Source: Streptomyces cupreus (GTDB lineage Bacteria; Actinomycetota; Actinomycetes; Streptomycetales; Streptomycetaceae). Taken from it: a stretch of DNA of 64,000 nt. A program made the position numbers and the translations under genes. The stretch spans positions 1 through 64,000 of the forward strand of contig NZ_JACMSF010000039.1 of assembly GCF_014257025.1 (NCBI RefSeq), read 5' to 3'. Below the pieces are notes generated by a model. That model searched no databases and was not told the origin of the DNA. It worked only from the letters and a program-made list of their open reading frames with translations. Of this stretch, positions 9,391-17,827 are shown one piece after another (within the stretch, counting starts at the first letter, position 1; each line of letters opens with the position of its first letter).

Positions 9391-11595
9391 CTGCGCGACC
9401 GGGTCGCGGCCTTTGATCCGGGGCTGCTGCGGCTGGCCGCGGGGCTGCGGACGGTGGGCTCGATCGCGCTCACACTGGTCGTGCTCGCCCTGCTCGGGGC
9501 CGATGTGCCGCATCTGGTCGCGGGCGCGATGGCGGCGATGGTATCCACCTTCGCCGTACGGGAGAAGCAGCGCGGACCGCAGGCGGTCACGCTCGCCCTC
9601 GGTCTGCCGGTCGCGATCGCCTCCGTCACGCTGGCCGCGCTGCTGCACTCCCATGTCGTCGCCGGTGATCTGTTCTTCATCGCGCTGATCTTCAGTGCCG
9701 TCTACGGCCGCCGGTTCGGCGACCGGGGGACCGCGCTCGGGCTGATCGGCTTCCAGCTGTACTTCGTGTCCCTGTTCGTCGGCGCCACCGTCTCGGACCT
9801 GCCCGAGCTGTGTGTCTCCGTCGTGACGGCCGTGGTGTGCAGTGCCGTGGTGCGGTTCGCGCTGCTGCCGGAGACTCCGGCCGGGACGCTTCAACGGCTG
9901 CGCGATGCCTTCCGGGCCCGGTTCGCCCAGCTGGTGTCGGCCCAGCTCGACCTGCTGGACGCGGGCCCTCAGGAGGCGGACCGGTCTCTGGAGAACGTGC
10001 GGGAGCGCACCGCGCGGCTGCACGAGACGGCGCTGATGATCCAGGGGCGGCTTGAGGAGGGTACGGCGGACGAGGGCACGGCGCGGCTGGTGCAGCGGCG
10101 GGTGGCGGACGCCGAGATCGCCGCCGAGCGGCTCGCCCTGCTGCTGCTCACCGCCCGCAGCGCGGAACGTACGGACACCCTCACCCTGCATCTGCCCGGC
10201 GCGCCGGTCCCGACGGCCGGCCGGCTGCCCGTGCGGGACGAGGCGGTCGAGACACTGCGGCGGGACCTTGGGGCCCTGCGGCTGCTCGTCCAGCACCCGG
10301 GCGGCACCGCGCTGTCCCATGTCCGCAACCGGCTGCTGTCCTACCGCGACGAGGAGAGCCTGCCCGGCGCCTCCCCGGCCGTGCAGGACGTCTTCCGCGG
10401 GATCGGCGAGGCCGCCCGGGCGGTCCTGGGGCTGCGGATCGCACTGGACGGGCCGCAGGACGAGTCGGACGACACACCGTCCACGGCCCGCTCCCGCGAG
10501 GAGCTGGACGCCGAGGACGCCGCCATCGACGCCGTGGAGGAGGACACCGAGCGGGAGGAGCCGACGGGGCTGCGGCGGCCGACCACCCGGGCCGCCGTGC
10601 AGGTCGCCGTGGGCTCGTCGCTGGCCATCGTCGGCGGGGAGCTGCTCTCCAGCGACCGCTGGTACTGGGCGGTGCTGACCTGCTGGATCGTCTTCCTCAA
10701 CACCTCCTCCACGGGGGAGATCCTGGTGAAGGGCTACCGCAGGCTGCTGGGCACCGTGTTCGGGGTGGTGGCCGGCATCGTGCTGGCGGGGCTGGTCGGG
10801 CAGCACACCGGGACGGCGTTCGCGCTGGTGCTGCTGTTCGTGTTCGCGATGTTCTACACCGCTCCCCTGTCGTACACGCTGATGTCGTTCTTCGTCACGG
10901 CCGCGCTGGGGCTGCTCTACACCCTGCTGCACACCTACAGCCTCTCGGTGCTGGTGCTGCGGATCGCGGAGACGGCGCTGGGGGCGGCCTGCGGGGTGTT
11001 CGCGGCGGCGCTGGTGCTGCCGGTCGCCACCGACCGGCGGACGAACGAGCTGCTCGGCACCGTGCTGGAGCGGCTCGGCGAGGTCACCCGGACTGCCGTG
11101 GAGCAGCTCAGCGGTGGGCCTCCGGTGGAGCTGCTCGATCAGGCGCGGGATCTGGACCAGGCGCTGGCCGATCTGCGGGCCGCGACCCAGCCGCTGACGC
11201 ACCCGGTGACCCCGCTCAGGGCGCGGCGCGACACCGCCCGCTATGTGGTGGCGCTGCTGGAGACGGCGGCCTATCACGCGCGCTCGCTGGCGGCGACCGC
11301 CGAGCTGCTGCCCACGCATCCCTCGATCGCGGCGGACCCCCGGCTGCGCCGGGCCGGGCGGCGCATCGCGCACAACATCGAGGCCATCACCGCGCATGTC
11401 ACCGACGAGCGGGCCACGGACCGGGTGGAGAGGGGACCGAGCATCGCCTCGCTGCTGGAACCCCAGGTCCCCGGCACCGCCCGGTACGGCCGGGTCACCG
11501 ACCGGGTGCTGCGGCACCTTCAGCGGCTCGACGAGTCCGTGGTGGGGCTGGCGCGGCCGCTGGGCGTACCGGTCGGCGCGCCCGGCGGGACGTAG
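9391..11595 (+). CDS. FUSC family membrane protein (aromatic acid exporter-like)
   Basis: About 734 residues. Two hydrophobic clusters of several membrane helices each (first about residues 15-160, second in the 405-560 region) flank a long soluble charged middle. This is the architecture of the fusaric acid resistance/YccS (FUSC) family, with the second cluster opening at RRPTTRAAVQVAVGSSLAI. The start is unclear. No ATG, GTG or TTG is in frame between the ndh stop and GTG 9454, yet recognisable family sequence (DPGLLRLAAGLR) lies upstream of 9454. CTG at 9391, after a G-rich stretch, is my best guess. Likely co-transcribed with ndh; substrate unknown. Confidence 0.78.
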   Translation: MRDRVAAFDPGLLRLAAGLRTVGSIALTLVVLALLGADVPHLVAGAMAAMVSTFAVREKQRGPQAVTLALGLPVAIASVTLAALLHSHVVAGDLFFIALIFSAVYGRRFGDRGTALGLIGFQLYFVSLFVGATVSDLPELCVSVVTAVVCSAVVRFALLPETPAGTLQRLRDAFRARFAQLVSAQLDLLDAGPQEADRSLENVRERTARLHETALMIQGRLEEGTADEGTARLVQRRVADAEIAAERLALLLLTARSAERTDTLTLHLPGAPVPTAGRLPVRDEAVETLRRDLGALRLLVQHPGGTALSHVRNRLLSYRDEESLPGASPAVQDVFRGIGEAARAVLGLRIALDGPQDESDDTPSTARSREELDAEDAAIDAVEEDTEREEPTGLRRPTTRAAVQVAVGSSLAIVGGELLSSDRWYWAVLTCWIVFLNTSSTGEILVKGYRRLLGTVFGVVAGIVLAGLVGQHTGTAFALVLLFVFAMFYTAPLSYTLMSFFVTAALGLLYTLLHTYSLSVLVLRIAETALGAACGVFAAALVLPVATDRRTNELLGTVLERLGEVTRTAVEQLSGGPPVELLDQARDLDQALADLRAATQPLTHPVTPLRARRDTARYVVALLETAAYHARSLAATAELLPTHPSIAADPRLRRAGRRIAHNIEAITAHVTDERATDRVERGPSIASLLEPQVPGTARYGRVTDRVLRHLQRLDESVVGLARPLGVPVGAPGGT

Positions 11596-11607
11596 CCCTC
11601 CAGCCGG

Positions 11608-12039
11608 TCAGAAGTCGGTGGGCAGACCGCTCGCCTCGGCGATGCCGCGCAGTTCCTCGTCGTCGTGGCGGCGGCCCCGGATGTAGACGGCGATCTCGTT
11701 GAGGCGTGCGGGGTCGGAGGCGGTGGTCGAGTCGGTAACCACGCGGACCGAGCCGTTGTCGCCGAGGTCGATCTCGACGACCTCGTTGTCCAGGCGGCCT
11801 GTGACAGCGGTGGCGATGACCAGCGCGGCCTGGTCGCGGATCTCCTGGGGCAGCTGGTCGGCACCGTCGTCGTCCAGCGCGAACTCGGCGGGGGGAAGTC
11901 GGCGTTCGTCGATGGCCCGCAGCACGGGTTCGACGACGTCGAGCAGGCGTAGGTAGTCCTCGGTGTCCATCCGCGCACGCAGCAGGCCGAGGTAGATGTC
12001 CACGGGCCGGCCGTCGGGCGGAAGCTCGTAGTCGTTCAT
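11608..12039 (-). CDS. Conserved hypothetical protein, acidic
   Basis: 143 residues, starting MNDYELPPDG. The ATG at 12039 has AGAAGGGGAA upstream on the minus strand; a longer reading frame upstream has no coding character. I do not recognise a family. It is acidic, lacks membrane segments or Cys motifs, and is mostly alpha/beta with a sequence of the type VVEIDLGDNGSVRVV. It sits 50 bases downstream of an ATPase-fold regulator on the same strand and is convergent with the FUSC gene. The pairing suggests a shared transcript, but no function follows from sequence. Confidence 0.68.
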   Translation of the reverse strand: MNDYELPPDGRPVDIYLGLLRARMDTEDYLRLLDVVEPVLRAIDERRLPPAEFALDDDGADQLPQEIRDQAALVIATAVTGRLDNEVVEIDLGDNGSVRVVTDSTTASDPARLNEIAVYIRGRRHDDEELRGIAEASGLPTDF

Positions 12040-12089
12040 CCGGCCCGCGTTCCCCTTCTGCGCGGTCTCAGACGCGTCGTGGAAAAGCT

Positions 12090-12491
12090 TCAGACGAGCG
12101 GCACCAGGGCGCTGATGCGCTTGCCGCCCGCGGGCAGGACCGACACCCGCACCTCGTGGGCCAGACGGCACACGATCGGCCAGCCGTGGCCGCCGAAGCG
12201 GTGGTGCGCGCGGCGGTCGCCGGGGTCGGTGGCCACCGGGAACCGTTCGCTGCGGTCGCTCACCGAGACCCGGACGCCGGGTCGGACGAGGTCGACGCGG
12301 AAGTCCGTGACCCCGCCGCCGTGCAGGATGGCGTTGGTGGTGAGCTCGGAGGCGACCAGCAGGGCGTCCTGGACGGCGCCGGGGTCGCACGCCTCCCCGG
12401 TGGCGCGGCAGTGGTCGGCGACCGCGCGTTCCACTGCTCTGCGCGCCTGGGCGGGTTCAGTCACGGGCTGGACGGTGTGCTCCCCGCGCAT
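12090..12491 (-). CDS. ATP-binding regulator, HATPase_c-like (RsbW type)
   Basis: 133 residues from the ATG at 12491 (CACGGAGTC upstream). The N-box is VASELTTNAILHGGG and a G2-like loop is RFGGHGWPIV; the rest matches the small GHKL fold of anti-sigma-like ATPases. Its N-terminus (ARRAVERAVADHCRATG) is the helical lead-in commonly seen in these Streptomyces proteins. It probably shares a transcript with the downstream acidic hypothetical gene and is divergent from the small gene at 12613. No partner sigma or anti-anti-sigma gene is adjacent, so the target is unknown. Confidence 0.75.
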   Translation of the reverse strand: MRGEHTVQPVTEPAQARRAVERAVADHCRATGEACDPGAVQDALLVASELTTNAILHGGGVTDFRVDLVRPGVRVSVSDRSERFPVATDPGDRRAHHRFGGHGWPIVCRLAHEVRVSVLPAGGKRISALVPLV

Positions 12492-12612
12492 GGTCTGACT
12501 CCGTGATCGGTGGATCGAGGGCGCGCTCCCCCCGGCGCCTTGAGTTCCCCACTCTGTCTGGTCGCCCCTGCCGGGCCCGTCAAACCTCCCGGCATCGGGG
12601 TACGCGGAGGCC

Positions 12613-12834
12613 ATGACCGATGTCGTGGACTCTGACGAACTGCTACGGCGCATGCAACGGGCCCGGACCTGTGCACGGCAGGAGGAGCAGGCCTGGCGGA
12701 CGCGCAGTTTCGGGCTGCGGTCGAGCGACCCGGAGGGGGCACGGGACGCCCGCGTACGGATGCTCGCCTATGGGGCCGTGCTGCGGGTGCTGGACGAGAT
12801 CCTGACGCCGGGCACGCATCCGGACGAGCTCTGA
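12613..12834 (+). CDS. Small conserved hypothetical protein (73 aa)
   Basis: Starts with ATG 6 bases after a strong GCGGAGG ribosome site, which argues that it is translated. The product is highly charged and predicted mostly helical (ELLRRMQRARTCARQEEQ near the start) with no membrane segment. I recognise no domain. It is divergent from the ATPase-fold gene at 12491 and precedes the decarboxylase by 42 bases, so it may share its promoter. Confidence 0.62.
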   Translation: MTDVVDSDELLRRMQRARTCARQEEQAWRTRSFGLRSSDPEGARDARVRMLAYGAVLRVLDEILTPGTHPDEL

Positions 12835-12876
12835 GCGGGGCGGATTCGACCCGGCCCGGCCGGGAACCCGGCACGC

Positions 12877-14352
12877 ATGAAAGCCGATCACGACCGAGCG
12901 CCGGTACTGGAGGCCCTGGCCGAATACCACCGTCAAGGGCGGACCTCGTTCTCTCCGCCCGGGCACAAGCAGGCCCGCGGCGCGGATCCCGTGGTGCGCG
13001 AGATCCTCGGTGACGCGGTCTTCCTCGGCGATGTGCTGGCGTCCGGCGGGCTCGACGACCGGCTCACCCGGGGCCGGGTGCTCCAGCGTGCTGAGGAGCT
13101 GATGGCCGACGTGGTCCACGCCGACCACACGTTCTTCACCACGTGCGGCAGCTCACTGTCCGTCAAGGCGGCGATGCTGGCCGTCGCGGGCCCGCAGGAG
13201 CGGCTGCTGATCGGACGGGACGCCCACAAGTCCGTCGTGTCGGGGCTGATCCTCGCCGGGATCGAGCCGGTGTGGGTGGAGCCGCGGTGGGACACCGAGC
13301 GGCATCTCGCGCATCCCCCCTCCCCGGCGGACTTCGACCGGGCCTTCGCCGAGCATCCCGGGGTCAAGGGCGCCCTGGTCACCAGTCCCACGCCGTACGG
13401 CACCTGCGCCGATCTGCGGGCGCTCGCCGACGTCTGTCACGGGCGGTCGCTGCCGCTGGTCGTGGACGAGGCCTGGGGCGCGCATCTGCCCTTCCATCCC
13501 GATCTGCCGTCGTGGGCGATGGACGCGGGCGCCGACGTCTGTGTGACGAGCGTCCACAAGATGGGCAGCGGTCTGGAGCAGGGTTCCGTCTTCCATCTCC
13601 AGGGCGACCTGGTGCCGCCCCAGCTGCTGAAGATCCGCGCGGACCTCCTGGGCAGCACCAGCCCGTCGGTGCTGATCTACGCCGGGCTGGACGGATGGCG
13701 CCGGCAGATGGTGTTGCACGGCAAGGAGCTGCTGGGCGGGGCGCTGGTTCTCGCGGCCCGGGTGCGGGAAGCCGTGGAACGGCTGGACGGGATGCATGTC
13801 AACGACCGGGACGACTTCTGTGGTGCCGGGCTCGCGCACGATCTCGATCCGCTGATCGTCACCATCGAGGTCGACGGTCTCGGGATGACGGGGTACCGGG
13901 CGGCGGACTGGCTGCGCCAGTACCGGACCATCGACGTGCATCTGTGCGACCACCGGCGGATCGGCGCGCAGATCACGCACGGGGACGACGAGGAGACGGT
14001 GGGCGAGCTGGTCTCCGCGCTGGAGGATCTCGCGGGGGCCGCGTCCGGGCTGCGTCCGGTCCCCGGGGTGGAGGTGCCGCCGCCTGCCGAACTCCGGCTG
14101 GAGCAGGTCCTGATGCCACGGGACGCGTTCTTCGGTCCTACCGAGGACGTTGCGGCGGAGGAGGCGGCCGGCCGGATCGCGGCCGAGATGATCACGCCGT
14201 ATCCGCCGGGCATCCCGGTGGTGCTCCCCGGCGAGCGGCTGACCGAGCCGGTGCTGCGGTATCTGCTCACCGGGCGGGACGCGGGCATGAACCTCCCGGA
14301 TCCGAGCGATCCGCATCTGGAGACGATCCGGGTGGCGGCCGGCACGGAGTGA
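12877..14352 (+). CDS. Orn/Lys/Arg-type PLP decarboxylase
   Basis: 491 residues, fold-type I PLP enzyme of the bacterial Orn/Lys/Arg decarboxylase group, without the N-terminal wing domain of the large enterobacterial enzymes. FSPPGHKQ near the N-terminus is a hallmark. The PLP site has DEAWGAH followed by the Schiff-base lysine in SVHKMGSG. A C-terminal domain includes ITPYPPGIPVVLPGE, typical of the family. Predicted to decarboxylate a basic amino acid to a diamine; the exact substrate is not readable from sequence. No transporter lies beside it, and a clear hairpin terminator lies about 110 bases downstream. Confidence 0.85.
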   Translation: MKADHDRAPVLEALAEYHRQGRTSFSPPGHKQARGADPVVREILGDAVFLGDVLASGGLDDRLTRGRVLQRAEELMADVVHADHTFFTTCGSSLSVKAAMLAVAGPQERLLIGRDAHKSVVSGLILAGIEPVWVEPRWDTERHLAHPPSPADFDRAFAEHPGVKGALVTSPTPYGTCADLRALADVCHGRSLPLVVDEAWGAHLPFHPDLPSWAMDAGADVCVTSVHKMGSGLEQGSVFHLQGDLVPPQLLKIRADLLGSTSPSVLIYAGLDGWRRQMVLHGKELLGGALVLAARVREAVERLDGMHVNDRDDFCGAGLAHDLDPLIVTIEVDGLGMTGYRAADWLRQYRTIDVHLCDHRRIGAQITHGDDEETVGELVSALEDLAGAASGLRPVPGVEVPPPAELRLEQVLMPRDAFFGPTEDVAAEEAAGRIAAEMITPYPPGIPVVLPGERLTEPVLRYLLTGRDAGMNLPDPSDPHLETIRVAAGTE

Positions 14353-14424
14353 AACGAGTCACGTGACCCGCTACCGGTTTCGCACGCTCGACCCAAATGG
14401 TTTACGGTTCATTCATACGTGGTC

Positions 14425-14500
14425 GCGGGGTCGATGAGAGCCGTCCCCCGGACCCCGCATACGGCCCTGGCTGGCCTCCCCCGTCCAGCCAGGGCTTTTT
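14425..14500 (+). ncRNA. Two-hairpin RNA candidate with C-rich loops (6C-like), ending in a terminator
   Basis: Hairpin 1 pairs GCGGGGTC (14425-14432) with GACCCCGC (14451-14458); its 18-base loop contains five Cs in a row. Hairpin 2 pairs GCCCTGGCTGG (14464-14474) with CCAGCCAGGGC (14485-14495), a perfect 11 bp, with another five-C loop followed by TTTTT. Tandem C-loop hairpins describe the actinobacterial 6C RNA family, which I compare from memory. It lies between the decarboxylase and a Crp-fold gene, both on the plus strand. At minimum it is an intrinsic terminator; a separate small RNA is an inference. Confidence 0.5.
14464..14500 (+). terminator. Intrinsic terminator: 11-bp perfect stem and T5 tail
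   Basis: Perfect 11-bp G/C-rich stem, 10-base loop, then five Ts at 14496-14500. It is one of the few canonical Rho-independent terminators visible in the window. It would end transcription from the decarboxylase or from the small RNA candidate that contains it. Confidence 0.85.
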
Positions 14501-14620
14501 CATGCCCGCGAAAATCTCCACCGGTTCTGTAGTCCGTCGAGGTGCTCTACGCGTCGGCACCGGCTGAAATGGGCGTAGGGAAAGCCCCGGAACCCCGACG
14601 CCGGCGAGGAGCCCCGTGTC

Positions 14621-15076
14621 ATGACCAAAGCGACCAAACTGCTGCCCGCCCTTCCCCCGCCGCAGCGGCAGCTTCTGATGACGGCGGCCCGGGAGGTCTC
14701 CTTCCCGGAGGACGCCCGGATCTTCGAGGCCGGCGGCACGGCCGACCGCTTCTGGGTGATCCGCTCCGGCTCCGTCTCGCTCGACCAGCAGGTGACCTCG
14801 GTACAGCGCGTCACCGTCGCCAGTCTCGGCGCCGGGGATCTGCTGGGCTGGTCCTGGCTGTTCCCGCCGTACCAGTGGGACTTCGGCGCGGAGGCGTTCA
14901 GTCCGGTGCGCGCCTACGAGTTCGACGCCGCCGCCGTGCTCAAGCTGTGCGAGGAGGACCAGCAGCTCGGGCTGATCCTGGTGCGCACGGTCGCGGAGAT
15001 CCTCGCGCACCGGCTGGAGATGACCCGGGGCAAGCTCATGGAGCAGTACGGAATGCGCCGACGCAGCGCCCTGTAG
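14621..15076 (+). CDS. Cyclic-nucleotide-binding (Crp-fold) protein without HTH
   Basis: 151 residues. A single cNMP-binding beta-roll: IFEAGGTADRFWVIRSGSVSLDQQ, then LGAGDLLGWSWLFPPYQWDFGAEAFSPV, and a C-terminal helix (LILVRTVAEILAHRLEMTR) where a DNA-binding domain would begin in Crp. The protein ends there, so it is unlikely to bind DNA itself and may act as a sensor or partner subunit. The phosphate-binding cassette lacks the GE...R pattern expected for cAMP. It is preceded by the two-hairpin element and convergent with an MFS remnant. Confidence 0.78.
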   Translation: MTKATKLLPALPPPQRQLLMTAAREVSFPEDARIFEAGGTADRFWVIRSGSVSLDQQVTSVQRVTVASLGAGDLLGWSWLFPPYQWDFGAEAFSPVRAYEFDAAAVLKLCEEDQQLGLILVRTVAEILAHRLEMTRGKLMEQYGMRRRSAL

Positions 15077-15082
15077 GCGGCC

Positions 15083-15400
15083 TCAGACGCGGTAGCGGCG
15101 CAGCGCCGGGGCGGCGAGGGCGAGGCCCGGCATCACGACGACCAGCAGGCCGCCGCCCGCGACCGCCTGGCGCGCGCCGAAGCCGGAGCCCGCGGTGCCG
15201 TGCAGGACGTCGGCCAGGCGCGGTCCGCCCGCGACGACGACGGTGAAGACGCCCTGCGTCCGGCCGCGCATCTCATCGGTGGCGGCGGACAGCGGGATCG
15301 CCCCGCGGAAGACCATCGACACCATGTCCGCGGCGCCGATCACCGTCAGGCCGTGCCGGTGGGCCCGGGAGCAGGTGCCGGAGAACAGCCCGCCGAGCAT
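15083..15400 (-). pseudogene. Remnant of an MFS transporter (C-terminal fragment)
   Basis: The 105-codon minus-strand frame encodes only the last few membrane segments of a major facilitator. GAADMVSMVFRGA, TDEMRGRTQGVFTVVVAGGPRLADVL and GFGARQAVAGGGLLVVV are typical of the second half of enterobactin-exporter/EntS-like MFS proteins of about 420 residues. There is no room for the missing two thirds: the LysE gene begins 35 bases upstream. It is read as a decayed, truncated gene rather than a functional small protein. No transposase or repeat was seen at the junction. Confidence 0.75.
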
Positions 15401-15434
15401 GGCAGTGCCCGGCGGGAGTTCGCGGCGCGTGATC

Positions 15435-16049
15435 TCAGTTTCCGAGGATCAGCGACACACCGAGGGCGAGCATCATGGCGGCGACCAGGCCGTCGACGAT
15501 CCGCCAGGCCGTGGGGCGGGCGAGGAGCGGGCTGAGCAGCCGGGCGCCGAAGCCGAGCGCGGTGAACCAGCACAGGCTGGCGAGGACCGCACCGAGCCCG
15601 AACGTCCAGCGCAGGTCACCGCGGTCGGCGGCGACGGAGCCGAGCAGGAACACGGTGTCGAGGTAGACGTGGGGGTTGAGCCAGGTCATCGCCAGACAGG
15701 TCAGCACCGCGCGCCGGCGTGACCCCGTGGCCTCCCCGTCCGCCCGCAGCGCACCGGCCGGACGGAGCACGCGCCGGGCGGCGAGGACGCCGTAGCCGAT
15801 GAGGAACGCTCCGCCGATCCAGCCGACCGCGGTCAGCGCGCCGGGCCAGGCCACCACCACCGCGCCGACGCCGCCGACGCCGAGGGCGATGAGGGCGGCG
15901 TCGGACAGGGCGCAGATCCCGACGACGGCGAGGACCGCGTCACGGCGGATCCCCTGGCGCAGCACGAAGGCGTTCTGGGCGCCGATGGCGACGATGAGCG
16001 AGAGACCGGTACCGAAACCGGCGGCGGCGGTGGCAAGAGCGGTGGGCAT
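15435..16049 (-). CDS. LysE/ArgO-type amino acid exporter
   Basis: 204 residues, about six membrane helices. The N-terminal GLSLIVAIGAQNAFVLRQGI is the LysE family signature and LTWLNPHVYLDTVFLLGS-like sequence (here MTWLNPHVYLDTV) is the second conserved block. Such carriers export lysine or arginine (and toxic analogues) across the membrane. The gene is divergent from an ArgP/LysG-type regulator with a 69-base gap holding a dyad, the classical lysE-lysG arrangement in which the regulator activates export when intracellular basic amino acids rise. The MFS remnant follows immediately downstream. Confidence 0.9.
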   Translation of the reverse strand: MPTALATAAAGFGTGLSLIVAIGAQNAFVLRQGIRRDAVLAVVGICALSDAALIALGVGGVGAVVVAWPGALTAVGWIGGAFLIGYGVLAARRVLRPAGALRADGEATGSRRRAVLTCLAMTWLNPHVYLDTVFLLGSVAADRGDLRWTFGLGAVLASLCWFTALGFGARLLSPLLARPTAWRIVDGLVAAMMLALGVSLILGN

Positions 16050-16084
16050 GCCTTCGACGCTAGGGACGCGACCATCATGTGTAC

Positions 16085-16112
16085 AGCTAAAGATTCTTAC
16101 GTACCATTAGCT
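16085..16112. promoter_or_regulatory. Dyad in the exporter/LysR divergent promoter
   Basis: AGCTAA at 16085-16090 and TTAGCT at 16107-16112 form an interrupted palindrome with a 16-base AT-richer centre, in the gap between the LysE-type exporter and the ArgP-type regulator. LysR-type regulators bind such dyads between divergent genes. The assignment rests on position and symmetry. Confidence 0.55.
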
Positions 16113-16118
16113 CTCGTG

Positions 16119-17015
16119 ATGGTGACGGAGCTGCCGCTGGACCAAGTACGTACGCTGCTCGCGGTGGTGGACGAGGGGACCTTCGACGCCGCGGCGGCCG
16201 AGCTGCATGTGACGCCGTCGGCGGTCAGCCAGCGCGTGAAGGCGCTCGAACAGCGCACCGGGCGCGTGCTGTTGGTGCGGACGAAACCGGTGCGCCCCAC
16301 CGAGTCCGGCGCGGTCGTCGTGCGGTTCGCTCGCCAGCTCGCCCGGCTGGAGCGCGACGCGCGCGCCGAGCTCGGCATGGGCGGCGCCGAGGAGGAGCCG
16401 ACCCGGGTGTCGATCGCGGTGAACGCCGACTCCCTGGCGACCTGGTTCCTCGATGCGCTCACCCGCGTACCGTCCGAGCCGCGGCTCTGCTTCGAACTGC
16501 GCCGCGAGGACGAGGCCCATACGGCGGCCCTGCTCAGGGAGGGCCTGGTGATGGCGGCGGTGACCTCCGCGTCCGAGCCCGTGGCGGGGTGTTCCGTCCG
16601 GCTGCTCGGCAGGATGCGGTACGTCGCCGCGGCGAGCCCCGGTTTCGCCGAGCGGTATCTCGCCGGACCCCTGCGTGAGGCGCTCCCCCAGGCCCCGGTG
16701 GTGACCTTCGACCGCAGCGACACACTCCAGGACGCCTTCCTCAGACGCCTGCGCCGAAGCGGCACGGGTGCGATCCGGCACCAGATCCCCACCTCCGAGG
16801 GGTTCGTGGCGGCCATCGAAGCCGGACTGGGCTGGGGCATGGTCCCCGAGATCCAGGCCGGCACCCAGTTGCGCGAGGGACGCCTGATCTCCCTCGCCCC
16901 GGAGCGCCCGGTGGACATCCCGCTGTACTGGCAGCAGTGGAAGCTGGACTCCCCCGCGCTGGCGACGGTGGCGGAGGTGGTGGCGAGGACGGCGGCGGAC
17001 GTACTGGACGCCTAG
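16119..17015 (+). CDS. argP: LysR-family regulator, ArgP/LysG type
   Basis: About 298 residues from ATG 16119 (a GTG lies just before it). The N-terminal winged HTH reads VRTLLAVVDEGTFDAAAAELHVTPSAVSQRVKALEQRTGRVLLVR, very close to ArgP/IciA/LysG. The C-terminal two-lobed periplasmic-binding fold would bind lysine or arginine. It is divergent from the LysE-type exporter and most likely controls it through the dyad between them. Longer in-frame extension to 16077 crosses the operator and is unlikely. The stop overlaps the convergent TetR gene by 4 bases. Confidence 0.88.
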   Translation: MVTELPLDQVRTLLAVVDEGTFDAAAAELHVTPSAVSQRVKALEQRTGRVLLVRTKPVRPTESGAVVVRFARQLARLERDARAELGMGGAEEEPTRVSIAVNADSLATWFLDALTRVPSEPRLCFELRREDEAHTAALLREGLVMAAVTSASEPVAGCSVRLLGRMRYVAAASPGFAERYLAGPLREALPQAPVVTFDRSDTLQDAFLRRLRRSGTGAIRHQIPTSEGFVAAIEAGLGWGMVPEIQAGTQLREGRLISLAPERPVDIPLYWQQWKLDSPALATVAEVVARTAADVLDA

Positions 17016-17716
17016 CGCTCCACGCCCAGCCGGGCCTCCGCGCTGTCCAGGAGCATCTCCAGAGCCGTCGGATAGGCGCTGGTCACCATGCGGGTCGCGA
17101 GGAGGGGGGCCGCCTCGGCGATGCGGGGGTGGGTTTCGCGGGGCAGGCGGGCGTAGGTCGAGGCCCACATCGCCTCGTCGGCGCGCAGTGAGGCGCTCGG
17201 CAGGGCCAGGGAGGCGGCGTCCAGGGCGGCGAAGGCCAGGGTCTGGTCGATGAAGGCGTGGTAGATCCGCACGGTCTCGGGCAGCGGGAAGCCCGCGGTG
17301 CGCAGGATGTCCAGCACGGCCTCGTCGGCGGCGAGTTCGTTCGCCCGGCCGGTGACCCGGTTCGTCGTCAGCAGCGCCGCCTGCGGATGGGCGACGTAGG
17401 CCGCGTGGATCCTGAGCCCGACCGTCCTGAGGTCCGCCCGCCACTCCCCCGTCGGCCGCCAGCCGCGCAGGGCCTGCCCGATGAGCGCGTCGCCGATGGC
17501 GAGGGTCAGATCGTCCATGCCGCGGAAGTAGCGGTAGAGCGTGCTCGGGTCGGCGTCCAAGGCGATCCCCAGGCGGCGGGCAGTGAGCCCGGCGCTGCCG
17601 TGTTCGCGCAGCAGCCGCAGCGCGGTCCGGACGATCAGCGCCTCGGACAGCACGGTGCCGCTCTTGGTCGGACGGCGCCGGCGCCGCTTCTCCTCGGGGA
17701 CCACTGGTTTGGGCAC
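17012..17716 (-). CDS. TetR-family regulator (TetR_C-type)
   Basis: 234 residues from GTG 17716 (GAGGAAAC upstream on the minus strand); the open frame extends further but without a ribosome site. HTH: LTARRLGIALDADPSTLYRYFRGMDDL. A basic RRRRRPTK stretch precedes it. The C-terminal ligand domain resembles the tetracycline-repressor subgroup (HPQAALL and following helices). Divergent from the saccharopine-dehydrogenase-like gene with inverted repeats between them, so it probably represses that gene and itself. Ligand unknown. Confidence 0.82.
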   Translation of the reverse strand: MPKPVVPEEKRRRRRPTKSGTVLSEALIVRTALRLLREHGSAGLTARRLGIALDADPSTLYRYFRGMDDLTLAIGDALIGQALRGWRPTGEWRADLRTVGLRIHAAYVAHPQAALLTTNRVTGRANELAADEAVLDILRTAGFPLPETVRIYHAFIDQTLAFAALDAASLALPSASLRADEAMWASTYARLPRETHPRIAEAAPLLATRMVTSAYPTALEMLLDSAEARLGVER

Positions 17717-17725
17717 GTTTCCTCG

Positions 17726-17777
17726 CTCCCGTCTTATGCCAACGCCATTGACCTTACGGGAGCCGGGGGCGTTGTAT
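17726..17777. promoter_or_regulatory. Candidate TetR operator and promoter
   Basis: Two nested dyads lie in the divergent gap: CTCCCGT (17726-17732) with ACGGGAG (17756-17762), and CAACGCC (17740-17746) with GGCGTTG (17768-17774). A possible plus-strand promoter overlaps them, TTGACC at 17748-17753 and TTGTAT at 17772-17777. Position between a TetR gene and its neighbour makes repression of both plausible. Confidence 0.42.
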
Positions 17778-17827
17778 CTCCGCCGGGCCCCGCGTTCTTT
17801 CACCTCCTCCGACTAGGAGTTCTCGTC

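Noticed and set aside
14402..15010. A minus-strand frame opposite the Crp-fold gene
   Set aside because: No domain; the plus-strand frame has a clear cNMP-binding fold.
15083..15434. Mobile element or transposase at the MFS remnant
   Set aside because: No transposase-like frame, terminal inverted repeats or target duplication seen around the junction.
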